A stretch of DNA of 64,000 nt from Saccharofermentans sp. (lineage in GTDB: Bacteria; Bacillota; Clostridia; Saccharofermentanales; Saccharofermentanaceae): NCBI GenBank assembly GCA_024685135.1, contig JAIKWA010000130.1:1-64000 (forward strand), given 5' to 3'. This document shows, in pieces, positions 18,873 through 28,758 of the stretch (within the stretch, counting starts at the first letter, position 1; each line of letters begins with the position of its first letter). The notes below the pieces were generated by a model. The model was given only the letters and a program-made list of their open reading frames with translations. It was not told the origin of the DNA and made no database searches. Made by a program: the position numbers and the translations under genes.

Positions 18873-19342
18873 GTAAGAAAGAAATAGTGCTGATAGTAGT
18901 AACAATAGCACTCGTGCTCGTAATGGCAGGAGGCTTCTTCTACGACAGAACGGGAGCTTTGCTCGACCGTACAAATCTCATCCCGATAACAGCTGACGAG
19001 AACCTCGAGGTAAAGCAGATCGAGAAGTTCGGTATGCTCTACTACAGGGTAGCATACGAAGCAAAGCTCAAGATCGTTGACGGCTACTGGGAACAATACT
19101 ACATGAACATCTGTGATACCTACGGAAGCCTTGAAGGTCTGTTTATGGATGCAACGGATTTTGAGACATATAAGAGCGAAGTATTGGTAGATCAGACTAT
19201 CATCCCGGCTCCTGCGGAAGATGCCGTAATCTGGGTGTTCGGCTCTACAATAGATCCTGTTAAGACGGATAATGTAGTCTACATAATCGATCAGGAAGCA
19301 GACGGCAACGCTTATCTCTACATATATTACGCACGCAAATAA
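18869..19342 (+). CDS. Unknown protein with single N-terminal transmembrane segment
   Basis: 157 aa; hydrophobic N-term IVLIVVTIALVLVMAGGFF then extracytoplasmic-type sequence; overlaps tatD stop. Confidence 0.7.
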   Translation: MSKKEIVLIVVTIALVLVMAGGFFYDRTGALLDRTNLIPITADENLEVKQIEKFGMLYYRVAYEAKLKIVDGYWEQYYMNICDTYGSLEGLFMDATDFETYKSEVLVDQTIIPAPAEDAVIWVFGSTIDPVKTDNVVYIIDQEADGNAYLYIYYARK

Positions 19343-19407
19343 AATGGCGGTGAAGCCTTATTTATGCGGCGTTTGAATATAAAATACGATTCTTTTTAAA
19401 ATAGTTG

Positions 19408-19437
19408 TTGACAGAAGCCCGATATTTGTTTTATAAT
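19408..19437 (+). promoter_or_regulatory. Promoter of tRNA cluster
   Basis: TTGACA-N18-TATAAT upstream of tRNA-Val. Confidence 0.75.
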
Positions 19438-19468
19438 TGCAAAGCGCTTCGAAGGAAGCACACCTGAT

Positions 19469-19544
19469 GGAAGCTTAGCTCAGCTGGGAGAGCATCTGCC
19501 TTACAAGCAGAGGGTCACAGGTTCGAGCCCTGTAGTTTCCACCA
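19469..19544 (+). tRNA. tRNA-Val (TAC)
   Basis: GGAAGCT/AGTTTCC acceptor, TTCGAGC T-loop, anticodon loop CTTACAA, encoded CCA. Confidence 0.95.
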
Positions 19545-19548
19545 AGAC

Positions 19549-19626
19549 GGCGCAGTAGTTCAGCCTGGTTAGAATGCCAGCCTGTCACGCTGGAGGTCGA
19601 GGGTTCGAGCCCCTTCTGCGTCGCCA
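19549..19626 (+). tRNA. tRNA-Asp (GTC)
   Basis: GGCGCAG/CTGCGTC acceptor, anticodon loop CTGTCAC, TTCGAGC, encoded GCCA. Confidence 0.95.
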
Positions 19627-19627
19627 G

Positions 19628-19663
19628 CAAGACCGGAACCATCCGGTTTCGGTCTTGTTTTTT
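19628..19663 (+). terminator. Intrinsic terminator between tRNA-Asp and tRNA-Phe
   Basis: CAAGACCGGAACC-ATCC-GGTTTCGGTCTTG (13 bp, one G-T) then TTTTTT. Confidence 0.85.
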
Positions 19664-19739
19664 GCCCAGATAGCTCAGTTGGTAGAGCAGGGGACTGAAA
19701 ATCCCCGTGTCACTGGTTCGATTCCGGTTCTGGGCACCA
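19664..19739 (+). tRNA. tRNA-Phe (GAA)
   Basis: GCCCAGA/TCTGGGC acceptor, anticodon loop CTGAAAA, TTCGATT, encoded ACCA. Confidence 0.95.
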
Positions 19740-19770
19740 AATCCCCAAGCATTGCTTGGGGATTTTTTAT
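19740..19770 (+). terminator. Intrinsic terminator after tRNA-Phe
   Basis: AATCCCCAAGC-ATT-GCTTGGGGATT-TTTT. Confidence 0.88.
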
Positions 19771-19899
19771 TGCCATTATCACAAAGAAGTTTTAGTGTTT
19801 CCCTTATTTTTCTATTTCCTACACATTTGAAGGCTCAGTTGAAACAGGCGATCATAGTGATATAATTTTTAAGCATTAAAAATAAGGGAGACTCGTAAC

Positions 19900-22680
19900 G
19901 TGGATAAAGCGTATTCAAAGAGCACAGAACAGATCGCTGAAGAACTCGGCACAGACCTCGTCAATGGTCTTGAACAGACCGAAGCTTCTTTAAGACTTGC
20001 AAAGAACGGTCCCAACTCACTCGGTGAGGAGAAGAAGGTACCTCTTTGGAAGAGATTCTTATCACAGTTTGCAGATGCGATGGTAATCATCCTTATCGCA
20101 GCTGCTGCATTATCAGCATACATGGCATACAAGGCTGAAGGCGGTATCGAGGAATGGATCGATGTTATCGTTATCCTCGCTATCGTAATCCTCAATGCCT
20201 GCCTCGGCGTTTACCAGGAAGGTAAGGCTGATCAGGCACTTGCAGCCCTCAAGAAGATGAGCTCACCTCAGACCAAGGTCGTAAGAGACGGTAAGATCGT
20301 CATGACAGATTCCGAGAACATCGTTCCCGGTGACATCATCGCGATCGATGCAGGTGATGCTATCTCAGCAGATATGAGACTTATCTCTTCAAGCTCGCTC
20401 AAGGCAGAAGAGTCCTCACTTACAGGTGAGTCAGTTCCGGTAGACAAGGATGCAAATGCCATCTGCCCCGAGGACTGCGGCATCGGCGACCGTAAGAACA
20501 TGCTCTTCATGGGTACTGTTGTTACATACGGTAGAGCAAGAGGCGTAGTTACCGATACGGCAAGGAATACCGAGCTCGGTAAGATCGCAAGTAAGCTCAC
20601 AAATATCGAAGATGAGCAGACACCTCTCCAGAAGAGCCTTACTTCTTTGGGTAAGATCCTCGCAGTTGTCTGCATCTTTGTTTGTATCATAGTTCTCGTA
20701 GTAGATATCTTCATCCAGAAGCAGGCACCTGCCGATGCGCTCATGACAGCCGTATCACTCGCAGTTGCCGCTATCCCTGAAGGTCTTGCGGCAGTTGTTA
20801 CCATAGTCTTATCGATCGGTATGACCACGATGGCTCAGAACAATGCGATCGTAAAGAGACTCCTCGCTGTTGAGACCTTAGGCTGCGTTGACGTTATCTG
20901 CTCGGATAAGACAGGTACACTTACACAGAACCAGATGACGGTAACAGTCCTTTACGATGGTAAGGAAGTTATCAATGTAACAGGCGGCGGATATGCACCT
21001 GAAGGCGAGCTTCAGACTGCTGACGGTAAGGCCTTCAAGATGAATAAGGTAGTTGAGAGCCTTGTAAGATCTGCGGTCCTTTGTAATGACGCTTCCATAG
21101 TTAAGGATGACGAAGGCAAGTATTCCTGCATCGGTGACCCTACGGAAGGTTCACTTACGACTTTAGGTATGAAGTGCGGTCTTGAGAGAGAAGCTACAAT
21201 GCACAAGTTCAACCGTGAGACAGAGCTTCCCTTCGATTCAGACCGTAAGATGATGACCACTTACCACTCCGGTATCGTTGACGGCAAGTGGGTATCCTAT
21301 ACAAAGGGTGCTCCCGATATCATCTTCTCAAGATGCACCAGGTATCTCGATGAAGACGGCGAGCACGATATGACTCCCGAGTATCTCGAGAATATCAAGA
21401 CTCAGAACCACAACTTCGCGATCAAGGCAATAAGAGTCCTCGCATTTGCATATCAGATCCACAGCGAAGGATGCAAGGCTGACTTTGCAGACGAGAACGA
21501 CCTCGTATTCATCGGTCTTATCGGTATGATCGATCCTGCACGTAAGGAAGCAAAGGATGCCATCGCAGTATGTAAGGACGCAGGTATCCGCGCGGTAATG
21601 ATCACGGGTGACTTCAAGGATTCCGCAGTTGCTATAGCAGACAACCTCGAGATGAGAGATGAGAATCACCAGGGCGCGCTGTCCGGTGAAGAGCTCGACA
21701 AGATCAGCGACGAGGACTTGAGGAAAGTTTGTGAGAGTACCAGCGTATATGCGCGTGTATCTCCCGAACATAAGGTAAGGATCGTAACGGCTCTCAAGGC
21801 CAATGACCACATCGCATCCATGACAGGTGACGGCGTTAACGACGCCATGGCACTCAAGTCAGCTGATATCGGTGTAGCTATGGGTATCACGGGTACTGAC
21901 GTATCCAAGAACTCGGCAGACATGATCCTTATGGACGATAACTTCGCAACCATAGTCAAGGCGGTAGAGCAGGGCAGGATCATCTATGCGAACATCCGTA
22001 AGTTCGTAGGCTTCCTCCTCTCATGTAACGTAGGTGAGATCCTTGTTATCTTCATCCTCTCACTTATCAAGGGCGGAACGGAAGGCAGTGCCTTTGCAGG
22101 CATCGCTGCTCCTCTTACGGCTATCCAGCTCCTCTGGCTCAACCTCGTAACAGACTCATTCCCGGCACTTGCTCTCGGCAGAGAGAAGGGCGAGCCCGGT
22201 ATAATGAAGCTCCCGCCGAGATCCAAGAACGAGCCTATCATCAACAGGAGCATGATGGGTCACATCGGTATCCAGGCTATGGCTATCTTCCTCAGCGTTG
22301 CGACAGCTTTCCTCGTATCGCTCGCAAGCATGAACATGGGTAACACCTTCTTCTATGCAGGCAGCAACGCAGAGCCTATCAATGTAGCAAGAACAGTTGC
22401 TTTTGCAACACTTATCTGCGCTGAGCTCTTCAGAGCCTTCGCAGCAAGATCAGAGCGTCTGTCAGTCTTCAAGATCGGAATCTTCACAAACAAGATGATG
22501 AACATGGCTGTCGGTCTGTCACTCATACTCCTCATTGCGGTTATCTATATCCCGGGCGTAAATGCTATCTTCGATAACGTTGCCCTTAACCCGCTTGCAT
22601 GGATCGTGATACTCCCTCTCGCACTGATACCTTTTGCATCAAGCGAATTGTTCAAGATCATAAAGAACGCCAAAAAATAA
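19900..22680 (+). CDS. Cation-translocating P-type ATPase (calcium-transporting type)
   Basis: DKTGTLTQNQM phosphorylation site, SLTGESVPVDK, MTGDGVNDAMALKSADIGVAMGITGTDVSKNSADMILMDDNF. Confidence 0.95.
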   Translation: MDKAYSKSTEQIAEELGTDLVNGLEQTEASLRLAKNGPNSLGEEKKVPLWKRFLSQFADAMVIILIAAAALSAYMAYKAEGGIEEWIDVIVILAIVILNACLGVYQEGKADQALAALKKMSSPQTKVVRDGKIVMTDSENIVPGDIIAIDAGDAISADMRLISSSSLKAEESSLTGESVPVDKDANAICPEDCGIGDRKNMLFMGTVVTYGRARGVVTDTARNTELGKIASKLTNIEDEQTPLQKSLTSLGKILAVVCIFVCIIVLVVDIFIQKQAPADALMTAVSLAVAAIPEGLAAVVTIVLSIGMTTMAQNNAIVKRLLAVETLGCVDVICSDKTGTLTQNQMTVTVLYDGKEVINVTGGGYAPEGELQTADGKAFKMNKVVESLVRSAVLCNDASIVKDDEGKYSCIGDPTEGSLTTLGMKCGLEREATMHKFNRETELPFDSDRKMMTTYHSGIVDGKWVSYTKGAPDIIFSRCTRYLDEDGEHDMTPEYLENIKTQNHNFAIKAIRVLAFAYQIHSEGCKADFADENDLVFIGLIGMIDPARKEAKDAIAVCKDAGIRAVMITGDFKDSAVAIADNLEMRDENHQGALSGEELDKISDEDLRKVCESTSVYARVSPEHKVRIVTALKANDHIASMTGDGVNDAMALKSADIGVAMGITGTDVSKNSADMILMDDNFATIVKAVEQGRIIYANIRKFVGFLLSCNVGEILVIFILSLIKGGTEGSAFAGIAAPLTAIQLLWLNLVTDSFPALALGREKGEPGIMKLPPRSKNEPIINRSMMGHIGIQAMAIFLSVATAFLVSLASMNMGNTFFYAGSNAEPINVARTVAFATLICAELFRAFAARSERLSVFKIGIFTNKMMNMAVGLSLILLIAVIYIPGVNAIFDNVALNPLAWIVILPLALIPFASSELFKIIKNAKK

Positions 22681-22749
22681 AACGGTTTGCAATAGCATTT
22701 GCCGTATGATATTATCTAACGGCTTAATTTGAAACAGGAGGCAGGTCTA

Positions 22750-23001
22750 ATGAGCGGACTGCAGATATTTCTTTCAATAATCGATATCGTCTTCGCGATC
22801 GCGATCATCATATTGTTCCTCGTTCAGGAGGGTAACGATCAGGGTTTGGGTGCCGTTGCGGGTGCTTCAACTGATTCTTACTACAGCAAGGCGAAGGGCA
22901 GGACTCTTGAAGAGCAGCTTAAGCGTTGGACGGTTATCTGCTGCGTCGGTTTTGCGGTAGCTTCCATCGTTTTGTATCTTGCTATCAACAGACATTGGTA
23001 A
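22750..23001 (+). CDS. secG: Preprotein translocase subunit SecG
   Basis: Two TM segments, LFLVQEGNDQGLGAVAGASTDSYYSKAKGRTLEEQLKRWT; ATG 22750. Confidence 0.92.
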   Translation: MSGLQIFLSIIDIVFAIAIIILFLVQEGNDQGLGAVAGASTDSYYSKAKGRTLEEQLKRWTVICCVGFAVASIVLYLAINRHW

Positions 23002-23022
23002 GAGAAATATAAGTTAACTTGC

Positions 23023-23062
23023 CGGGGCTGTCTCATAATAATTGAGACGGCCCCGTTTTATT
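23023..23062 (+). terminator. Intrinsic terminator after secG
   Basis: GGGGC(T)GTCTCA-TAATAA-TTGAGACGGCCCC-GTTTTATT. Confidence 0.8.
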
Positions 23063-23092
23063 GGTATATAATGAATTTGTGAGGTTTAAACT

Positions 23093-25108
23093 ATGAGAGA
23101 AGATAAACGTAATAATGGTAATAAGCCGCGTTATGCGGCAAACATGAGCGTTGCACAGCGTAAGCGTAGCAGAGTCCTCAAGGCAAAAGAACTCGAGGCT
23201 CCAACAAGGCCGCAGTGCTATGCGGACCTTGCTCCCAAGGGTCCTCTGGGAGTTAAGAACCAGGTAATAGGAATACTCAAGCAGTCAGCAAAGGGCGGCG
23301 TTGTTATCCCCGATCCTCAGTACAGGGATACTGATTTCGGTGCGGTGGACATCGATGCAAATCACTTGAACGGTGCTCCGTTTAATATGCTCGTCGTATG
23401 CGAGATCTTGAATCCCGAAGCCGAGAGAGGTAAGTGCAGAGGTACTATCAAGGAAGTATTGGGAGATATCGGCAATAACGATGTCAGGATGTTAGGCGTA
23501 ATGAGACAGTATGGCTTGTCTCAGACTTTCCCCGATACCGTATTGGCAGAGACGGATCCGCTCCCGGTAAATCCCGATCCCGAGACTGTAGATAGCGCTA
23601 TAGCAGGCGGCAGGCACGATCTTCGTGACCTTCTTACCATCACCATAGACGGCGAAGATGCCAAGGACCTTGACGATGCCATCTCGATCGAGACTCTGAG
23701 TAACGGCAACTTCAAGCTCTGGGTACATATAGCAGATGTATCTGATTATGTAAGGGAAGGCACGGCCCTTGATATGGAAGCCTTTAACAGGGCTACATCC
23801 GTATACATGGTAGACCGCGTTATCCCGATGCTCCCGCCCAAGCTCTCCAACGGACTTTGCAGCCTTAATCCCAATGTGGACAGACTCGCACTTACCTGTG
23901 AGATGTATGTCGACCGCGAAGGCAGCGTCTACGACGGCGAGATCTATGAATCGGTCATAAGATCTGACAGGAGGATGAGCTATCTTGAGTGCTACAGGAT
24001 CCTTACCGAGCCAAAGGACGAAGATAAGGCAGAATACGGCCCGATCCTCGATATGCTCAGGAACATGAGAGTCCTTGCTGACATACTTAAGGATATGAGA
24101 CAGAGAAGGGGCGCCTTGAACTTTGATTTCCCCGAGACCAAGGTCATCTTAAACGACGATCAGACGGTCAAGGATATAATGGCTTATCCGATCAACTTCA
24201 CCAACGGCATTATTGAATCCTTCATGATCTGCGCAAATGAATTCGTTGCAAAGACCTTCCAGATGAAGAACTATCCATTTGTCTACCGTGTTCACGAGGA
24301 GCCGGATCCGATCAAGATCGCAAGGTTTACGACGGTCGCAAGATACTTCGGCGCAACGGGCAGACTGTCAGGCAAGATAACACCTATGGATATCGCAAGA
24401 TATATGGATACCATCGGTATTACAGAGGCTCTTCCCGCATTGAACGAGCTCTTGCTCAGATCCATGGCAAAGGCGAGATATGCATCCGAGTGCTTAGGTC
24501 ACTTCGGTCTTGCATCCAAGTACTATTGCCACTTTACGAGCCCGATAAGAAGATATCCCGACCTTTATATCCACAGGATAATAAAGTCCTATCTGCATGG
24601 TGAGGACAGAAGATCTCACTTTGCAGGTCTCGTTGACCGCGCAGCAGAGCAGTCTTCGGAGATGGAGCGTAACAGCGTTGATGCAGAGCGCGCTTCCGTT
24701 GATATCAAGGTCTGCGAGTATATGCAAGATAAGATCGGCGAGCACTACGAAGGTATCGTAACCTCGATAATAGATTCGGGTTTCTTCGTAATGTTAGATA
24801 ACACGGTTGAAGGCTTTGTCCCGTTCAGATCTCTTGCAGACCACTACTACTTTGATGAGAGAAGATATCAGGCAGTAGGCGCTCATTCAGGCGGGGTGAT
24901 CACCATCGGCAGAGGCGTAGGCGTCATCGTAGAGAACGTCGATACCGAGCTTAACCGCATCGATTTCTCGCTTGAAGAAGAGCCTTCTTCGAGATCTTCC
25001 GAGCGAAGGGCAGACAAAAAGAGAAGCCCCATCAGGAAGGCCGGCGGCAAGGGCAAGTCTCCGATCAAGAGAAACGGCAGATTTAAAGGGGGCAGAGGCC
25101 GCCGCTGA
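23093..25108 (+). CDS. rnr: Ribonuclease R
   Basis: TIDGEDAKDLDDAISIE, FTSPIRRYPDLYIHRIIKSYL, C-term S1 domain and basic tail; follows secG. Confidence 0.96.
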   Translation: MREDKRNNGNKPRYAANMSVAQRKRSRVLKAKELEAPTRPQCYADLAPKGPLGVKNQVIGILKQSAKGGVVIPDPQYRDTDFGAVDIDANHLNGAPFNMLVVCEILNPEAERGKCRGTIKEVLGDIGNNDVRMLGVMRQYGLSQTFPDTVLAETDPLPVNPDPETVDSAIAGGRHDLRDLLTITIDGEDAKDLDDAISIETLSNGNFKLWVHIADVSDYVREGTALDMEAFNRATSVYMVDRVIPMLPPKLSNGLCSLNPNVDRLALTCEMYVDREGSVYDGEIYESVIRSDRRMSYLECYRILTEPKDEDKAEYGPILDMLRNMRVLADILKDMRQRRGALNFDFPETKVILNDDQTVKDIMAYPINFTNGIIESFMICANEFVAKTFQMKNYPFVYRVHEEPDPIKIARFTTVARYFGATGRLSGKITPMDIARYMDTIGITEALPALNELLLRSMAKARYASECLGHFGLASKYYCHFTSPIRRYPDLYIHRIIKSYLHGEDRRSHFAGLVDRAAEQSSEMERNSVDAERASVDIKVCEYMQDKIGEHYEGIVTSIIDSGFFVMLDNTVEGFVPFRSLADHYYFDERRYQAVGAHSGGVITIGRGVGVIVENVDTELNRIDFSLEEEPSSRSSERRADKKRSPIRKAGGKGKSPIKRNGRFKGGRGRR

Positions 25109-25110
25109 TA

Positions 25111-25140
25111 TTGACAATAGAGCTTGCAATAGTGTATATT
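25111..25140 (+). promoter_or_regulatory. Promoter of T-box-aspS transcript
   Basis: TTGACA(25111-25116)-N18-TATATT(25135-25140), 2 nt after the rnr stop. Confidence 0.8.
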
Positions 25141-25146
25141 TTGTAT

Positions 25147-25351
25147 GCTTTGACGGAGAACAGGTAGTTATACAGACCGCCTACAGAGAGTTCGGATCGT
25201 GGGCTGTAAGTCCGGACAGGTAAGGAGTATTACGATAACACCTCCCAGCAACATCTTAATAAGAGTGATCCCTAATGGGGATAATTCAGGTGGCACCGCG
25301 GTAAGTTAGTAACTGATCGTCCTGGACTTATAAAGTTCAGGGCGTTTTTAT
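25147..25351 (+). promoter_or_regulatory. T-box leader (Asp specificity) of aspS
   Basis: Stem I AGAGAG motif; T-box ATTCAGGTGGCACCGCGG; terminator GTCCTGGACTT-ATAA-AGTTCAGGGC-TTTTT; specifier position reads GAT(25234-25236). Confidence 0.93.
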
Positions 25352-25377
25352 TTGCATTCAAAGAAAGGACCGGTAAC

Positions 25378-27126
25378 ATGAGCAACATTTACAGAGACAA
25401 GGTGATAAGCGAGATCACCGAGCAGGACGTTGGCACAGAATTAAGAGTCTGCGGCTGGATCGAGAATATAAGAGACCACGGCGGTGTTTCCTTCGTAGAT
25501 CTTCGTGATATGTATGGCACGCTTCAGGTCGTTATGCGTGACACGACTCTCCTTGACGGACTTGTTAAGGAAGAGTGCATCTCTATTGCAGGCGTTATCG
25601 AGCATAGAGACGAGGAGACATATAACCCCAAGATCGCAACAGGTACCATTGAGCTCGAAGCTCACTTAGTTGATGTACTCGGTAAGGTTTACGGACAGCT
25701 TCCTTTTGAGATCATGACCTCCAAGGAGATCCGTGAGGATGTAAGACTTAAGTACAGATACTTGGATCTTCGTAACCAGAAGGTCAAGGACAATATCATC
25801 TTCCGTTCCAATGTTATCGCTTTCTTAAGACAGAAGATGACAGAGATGGGTTTTTTGGAGATCCAGACTCCTATCCTCACAAGCTCTTCACCTGAGGGCG
25901 CACGTGACTATATCGTTCCTTCAAGAAAGTTCAAGGGCAAGTTCTATGCTCTTCCGCAGGCACCTCAGCAGTTTAAGCAGCTGCTCATGGTATCCGGCTT
26001 CGATAAGTACTTCCAGATCGCACCTTGCTTCAGAGACGAGGATGCAAGAGCAGACAGATCACCGGGAGAATTTTATCAGCTCGACTTTGAGATGAGCTTT
26101 GCTACCCAGGAAGATGTTTTCGCAGCAGGCGAAGAAGTACTTACCGCTGCTTTCGAAAAGTTTGCACCCGAGGGAGCCAAGGTAACCAAGGGACCTTATC
26201 CGATCTATTCATACAAGCAGGCAATGACAGAATTCGGTTCAGATAAGCCCGATCTTCGAAACCCCTTGAGGATCATAGATGTAACCGAGTTCTTCTCAAG
26301 ATGCACATTCAAGGCATTCCACGGCAAGACAGTAAGAGCGATCAATGTTCATGCTAAGCTTTCCAAGGGCCAGCACGAGAAGATGCTCAAGTTCGCTCAG
26401 AATGATCTCGGCATGGGCGGTCTCGGCTACCTCGAAGTATTAGAGGATATGAGCTACAAGGGACCTATCGACAAGTTCATCCCCGATGACATGAAGACTG
26501 AGCTCAAGGATATTGCAGGTCTTGAAGCAGGCGATACGATCTTCTTCATCGCAGATAACGAAGCAAGAGCTTGCGAGTGCGCAGGAGCGATCAGAAACGA
26601 GCTCGGTGCAAGACTCGACCTCATCGAGAAGAATGCATTCAGATTCTGCTTCGTAAACGATTTCCCGATGTTTGAGCTCGATCCCGAGACCCGTAAGTAT
26701 ATCTTTACTCACAATCCTTTCTCAATGCCTCAGGGTGGCCTCGAAGCTCTCAATACAAAGGATCCTTCAGAGGTTCTCGCATATCAGTACGATATCGTCT
26801 GCAACGGCATAGAGCTCTCATCAGGCGCTGTCAGAAACCATGACTTAGAGATCATGAAGAAGGCCTTCGAGATAGCCGGCTACTCAGAAGAAGACCTCAA
26901 GACAAGGTTCGGTGCGCTCTATAACGCATTCAAGTTCGGTGCACCTCCGCATGCAGGTATGGCTCCGGGCGTTGACCGTATGATCATGATCTTAAGAGGC
27001 GAGGAGAACATAAGAGAAGTAATCGCATTCCCTATGAACGGTAATGCACAGGATCTTCTCTGCGGTGCTCCCGGCGACGTAACAGAGCAGCAGCTCCGTG
27101 AGGTTCACATCAAGGTAAGACAGTAA
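25378..27126 (+). CDS. aspS: Aspartyl-tRNA synthetase
   Basis: VCGWIENIRDHGGVSFVDLRD, FRDEDARADRSPGEFYQLDFEMSF, GMAPGVDRMIMILRGEENIREVIAFP. Confidence 0.96.
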   Translation: MSNIYRDKVISEITEQDVGTELRVCGWIENIRDHGGVSFVDLRDMYGTLQVVMRDTTLLDGLVKEECISIAGVIEHRDEETYNPKIATGTIELEAHLVDVLGKVYGQLPFEIMTSKEIREDVRLKYRYLDLRNQKVKDNIIFRSNVIAFLRQKMTEMGFLEIQTPILTSSSPEGARDYIVPSRKFKGKFYALPQAPQQFKQLLMVSGFDKYFQIAPCFRDEDARADRSPGEFYQLDFEMSFATQEDVFAAGEEVLTAAFEKFAPEGAKVTKGPYPIYSYKQAMTEFGSDKPDLRNPLRIIDVTEFFSRCTFKAFHGKTVRAINVHAKLSKGQHEKMLKFAQNDLGMGGLGYLEVLEDMSYKGPIDKFIPDDMKTELKDIAGLEAGDTIFFIADNEARACECAGAIRNELGARLDLIEKNAFRFCFVNDFPMFELDPETRKYIFTHNPFSMPQGGLEALNTKDPSEVLAYQYDIVCNGIELSSGAVRNHDLEIMKKAFEIAGYSEEDLKTRFGALYNAFKFGAPPHAGMAPGVDRMIMILRGEENIREVIAFPMNGNAQDLLCGAPGDVTEQQLREVHIKVRQ

Positions 27127-28421
27127 TGAAGGTATATTTCCTGACATTAGGCTGCAGAGTAAATCAATATGAAACAGACGCCGTAAGGCGCCTGTTTATT
27201 GATAATGGGCATATTATCACAGAGGATGCGTCTGAAGCTGATGTATGCATCGTAAACACCTGCACCGTGACAGGAGAAGCAGACAGGAAGTCAGGCCAGA
27301 TGCTGAGAAGGATGGCAAGGACGAGTCCCGATGCGGTCATCGTCGCTATGGGCTGCTCCTGCGAGATGGCACAAGGCAAGGTTGATGCCGATATAATCGT
27401 CGGCACCAGAGACAAGAATAAGGTCCTTGATATCGTAACGGAGTATATGGAAGCGAATAAGGGCAGGAAGGCAGAGCATCTTACCTCGCATACAAGACCT
27501 GAAGTTACGAAGAAGGACGACTACCATGACTTTGGCAGTGTCTTATCTCCCGAGGGCACAAGAGCCTTCGTTAAGATAGAAGACGGCTGCAATAATTTCT
27601 GCTCTTACTGCATAATCCCGTTTGCGAGGGGAAGAGTAGCTTCAAGACCCGAAGAGTCCTGTATAAGTGAGGCGCGTTTCCTCGCAGGCGAAGGCTATAA
27701 GGAGATAGTCGTATCCGGTATCCATCTTTGCTCCTACGGCAAGGACAGGGGAGAGGATATAATGTCTCTTTATAATGTCCTGCATGAGATAGATTCCGTT
27801 GAAGGCCTTGCAAGATTAAGACTCGGCTCTCTTGAGCCCATGTCCATGACAGAGGAGTTTATTGAGTCTGTAGCATCCCTCAAGCATATCTGCCCGCATT
27901 TCCATCTGTCTTTGCAGAGCGGATCTGATACCGTTCTTCGCCGCATGAACCGCAGATACGATACCAGGCAGTACATGAGCAGGGTAGAGCTCCTGCGAAA
28001 GCATTTCCCCGATATGTCTCTTACCACGGATATTATTACGGGTTTTCCCGGTGAGACGCGCGAGGAGTTCGAGCAGACACTTGCCTTTGCAAAGACTGCA
28101 GCCTTTGCAAAGATCCATGTATTCCCGTATTCGGTAAGAGAAGGCACAGCGGCAGCCCGGATGGAGCAGGTCCCGGTAAACGTCAGGAAGGAAAGGGCAC
28201 AAGAGCTCATCTCTTTGTCTGATAAACTGTCTTATGATTTTGCAGCAGGGCAGGTCGGAAGCAAGGCATCTGTTCTCGTGGAACGCAGCATCTCAGGCGT
28301 CTCGGAGGGTTATACCGCAAATTACGTTAAGTGCTTTATCGACGGCGTTTATGAGGTAGGGAGTATCTTGAGCGGCGTTATCGATTCGTCTTCGAAGGGA
28401 ACCGTTCACCTTTCTGTTTGA
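27126..28421 (+). CDS. mtaB: MtaB-type tRNA methylthiotransferase (radical SAM)
   Basis: LGCRVNQYETDAVRRLF, VNTCTVTGEADRKSGQMLRR, CNNFCSYCIIPFARGRVASR, TDIITGFPGET. Confidence 0.93.
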   Translation: MKVYFLTLGCRVNQYETDAVRRLFIDNGHIITEDASEADVCIVNTCTVTGEADRKSGQMLRRMARTSPDAVIVAMGCSCEMAQGKVDADIIVGTRDKNKVLDIVTEYMEANKGRKAEHLTSHTRPEVTKKDDYHDFGSVLSPEGTRAFVKIEDGCNNFCSYCIIPFARGRVASRPEESCISEARFLAGEGYKEIVVSGIHLCSYGKDRGEDIMSLYNVLHEIDSVEGLARLRLGSLEPMSMTEEFIESVASLKHICPHFHLSLQSGSDTVLRRMNRRYDTRQYMSRVELLRKHFPDMSLTTDIITGFPGETREEFEQTLAFAKTAAFAKIHVFPYSVREGTAAARMEQVPVNVRKERAQELISLSDKLSYDFAAGQVGSKASVLVERSISGVSEGYTANYVKCFIDGVYEVGSILSGVIDSSSKGTVHLSV

Positions 28422-28501
28422 ATGTTTATAAAAATTTATGATTTTTCCTTAATCAGTGTGTTATTATACTTATGTGGGTAATATCACATTTGGAGGATAT
28501 C

Positions 28502-28753
28502 TTGGATAATTCGAACACTGCAAAATTTGTTCTCTCGGGCGACAGGAATGCTGATGTGCATACCTTGATGTCTTATGTTCTCGGGGCACTTAAGGAGAAG
28601 GGCTATAATCCCATTAACCAGCTTGTCGGTTATTTTATCTCCGGTGATCCCACATACATCACCAGCTATAAGGGCGCGAGAGGTCTTATTAAGCGTATTG
28701 ACAGAGACGAACTTCTTGAAGTGATCATCAGTGATTACTGCTCAAGGCTGTAA
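28502..28753 (+). CDS. ireB: IreB-family (UPF0297) regulatory phosphoprotein
   Basis: SYVLGALKEKGYNPINQLVGYFISGDPTYITSYKGARGLIKRIDRDELLEVII; TTG start 28502 preceded by GGAGG; next to ruvX. Confidence 0.9.
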   Translation: MDNSNTAKFVLSGDRNADVHTLMSYVLGALKEKGYNPINQLVGYFISGDPTYITSYKGARGLIKRIDRDELLEVIISDYCSRL

Positions 28754-28758
28754 GTAAT

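Noticed and set aside
19574-19795. ORF MPACHAGGRGFEPLLRRQQD...IAQLVEQGTENPRVTGSIPVLGTK
   Set aside because: Typical spurious translation across tRNA-Asp and tRNA-Phe.
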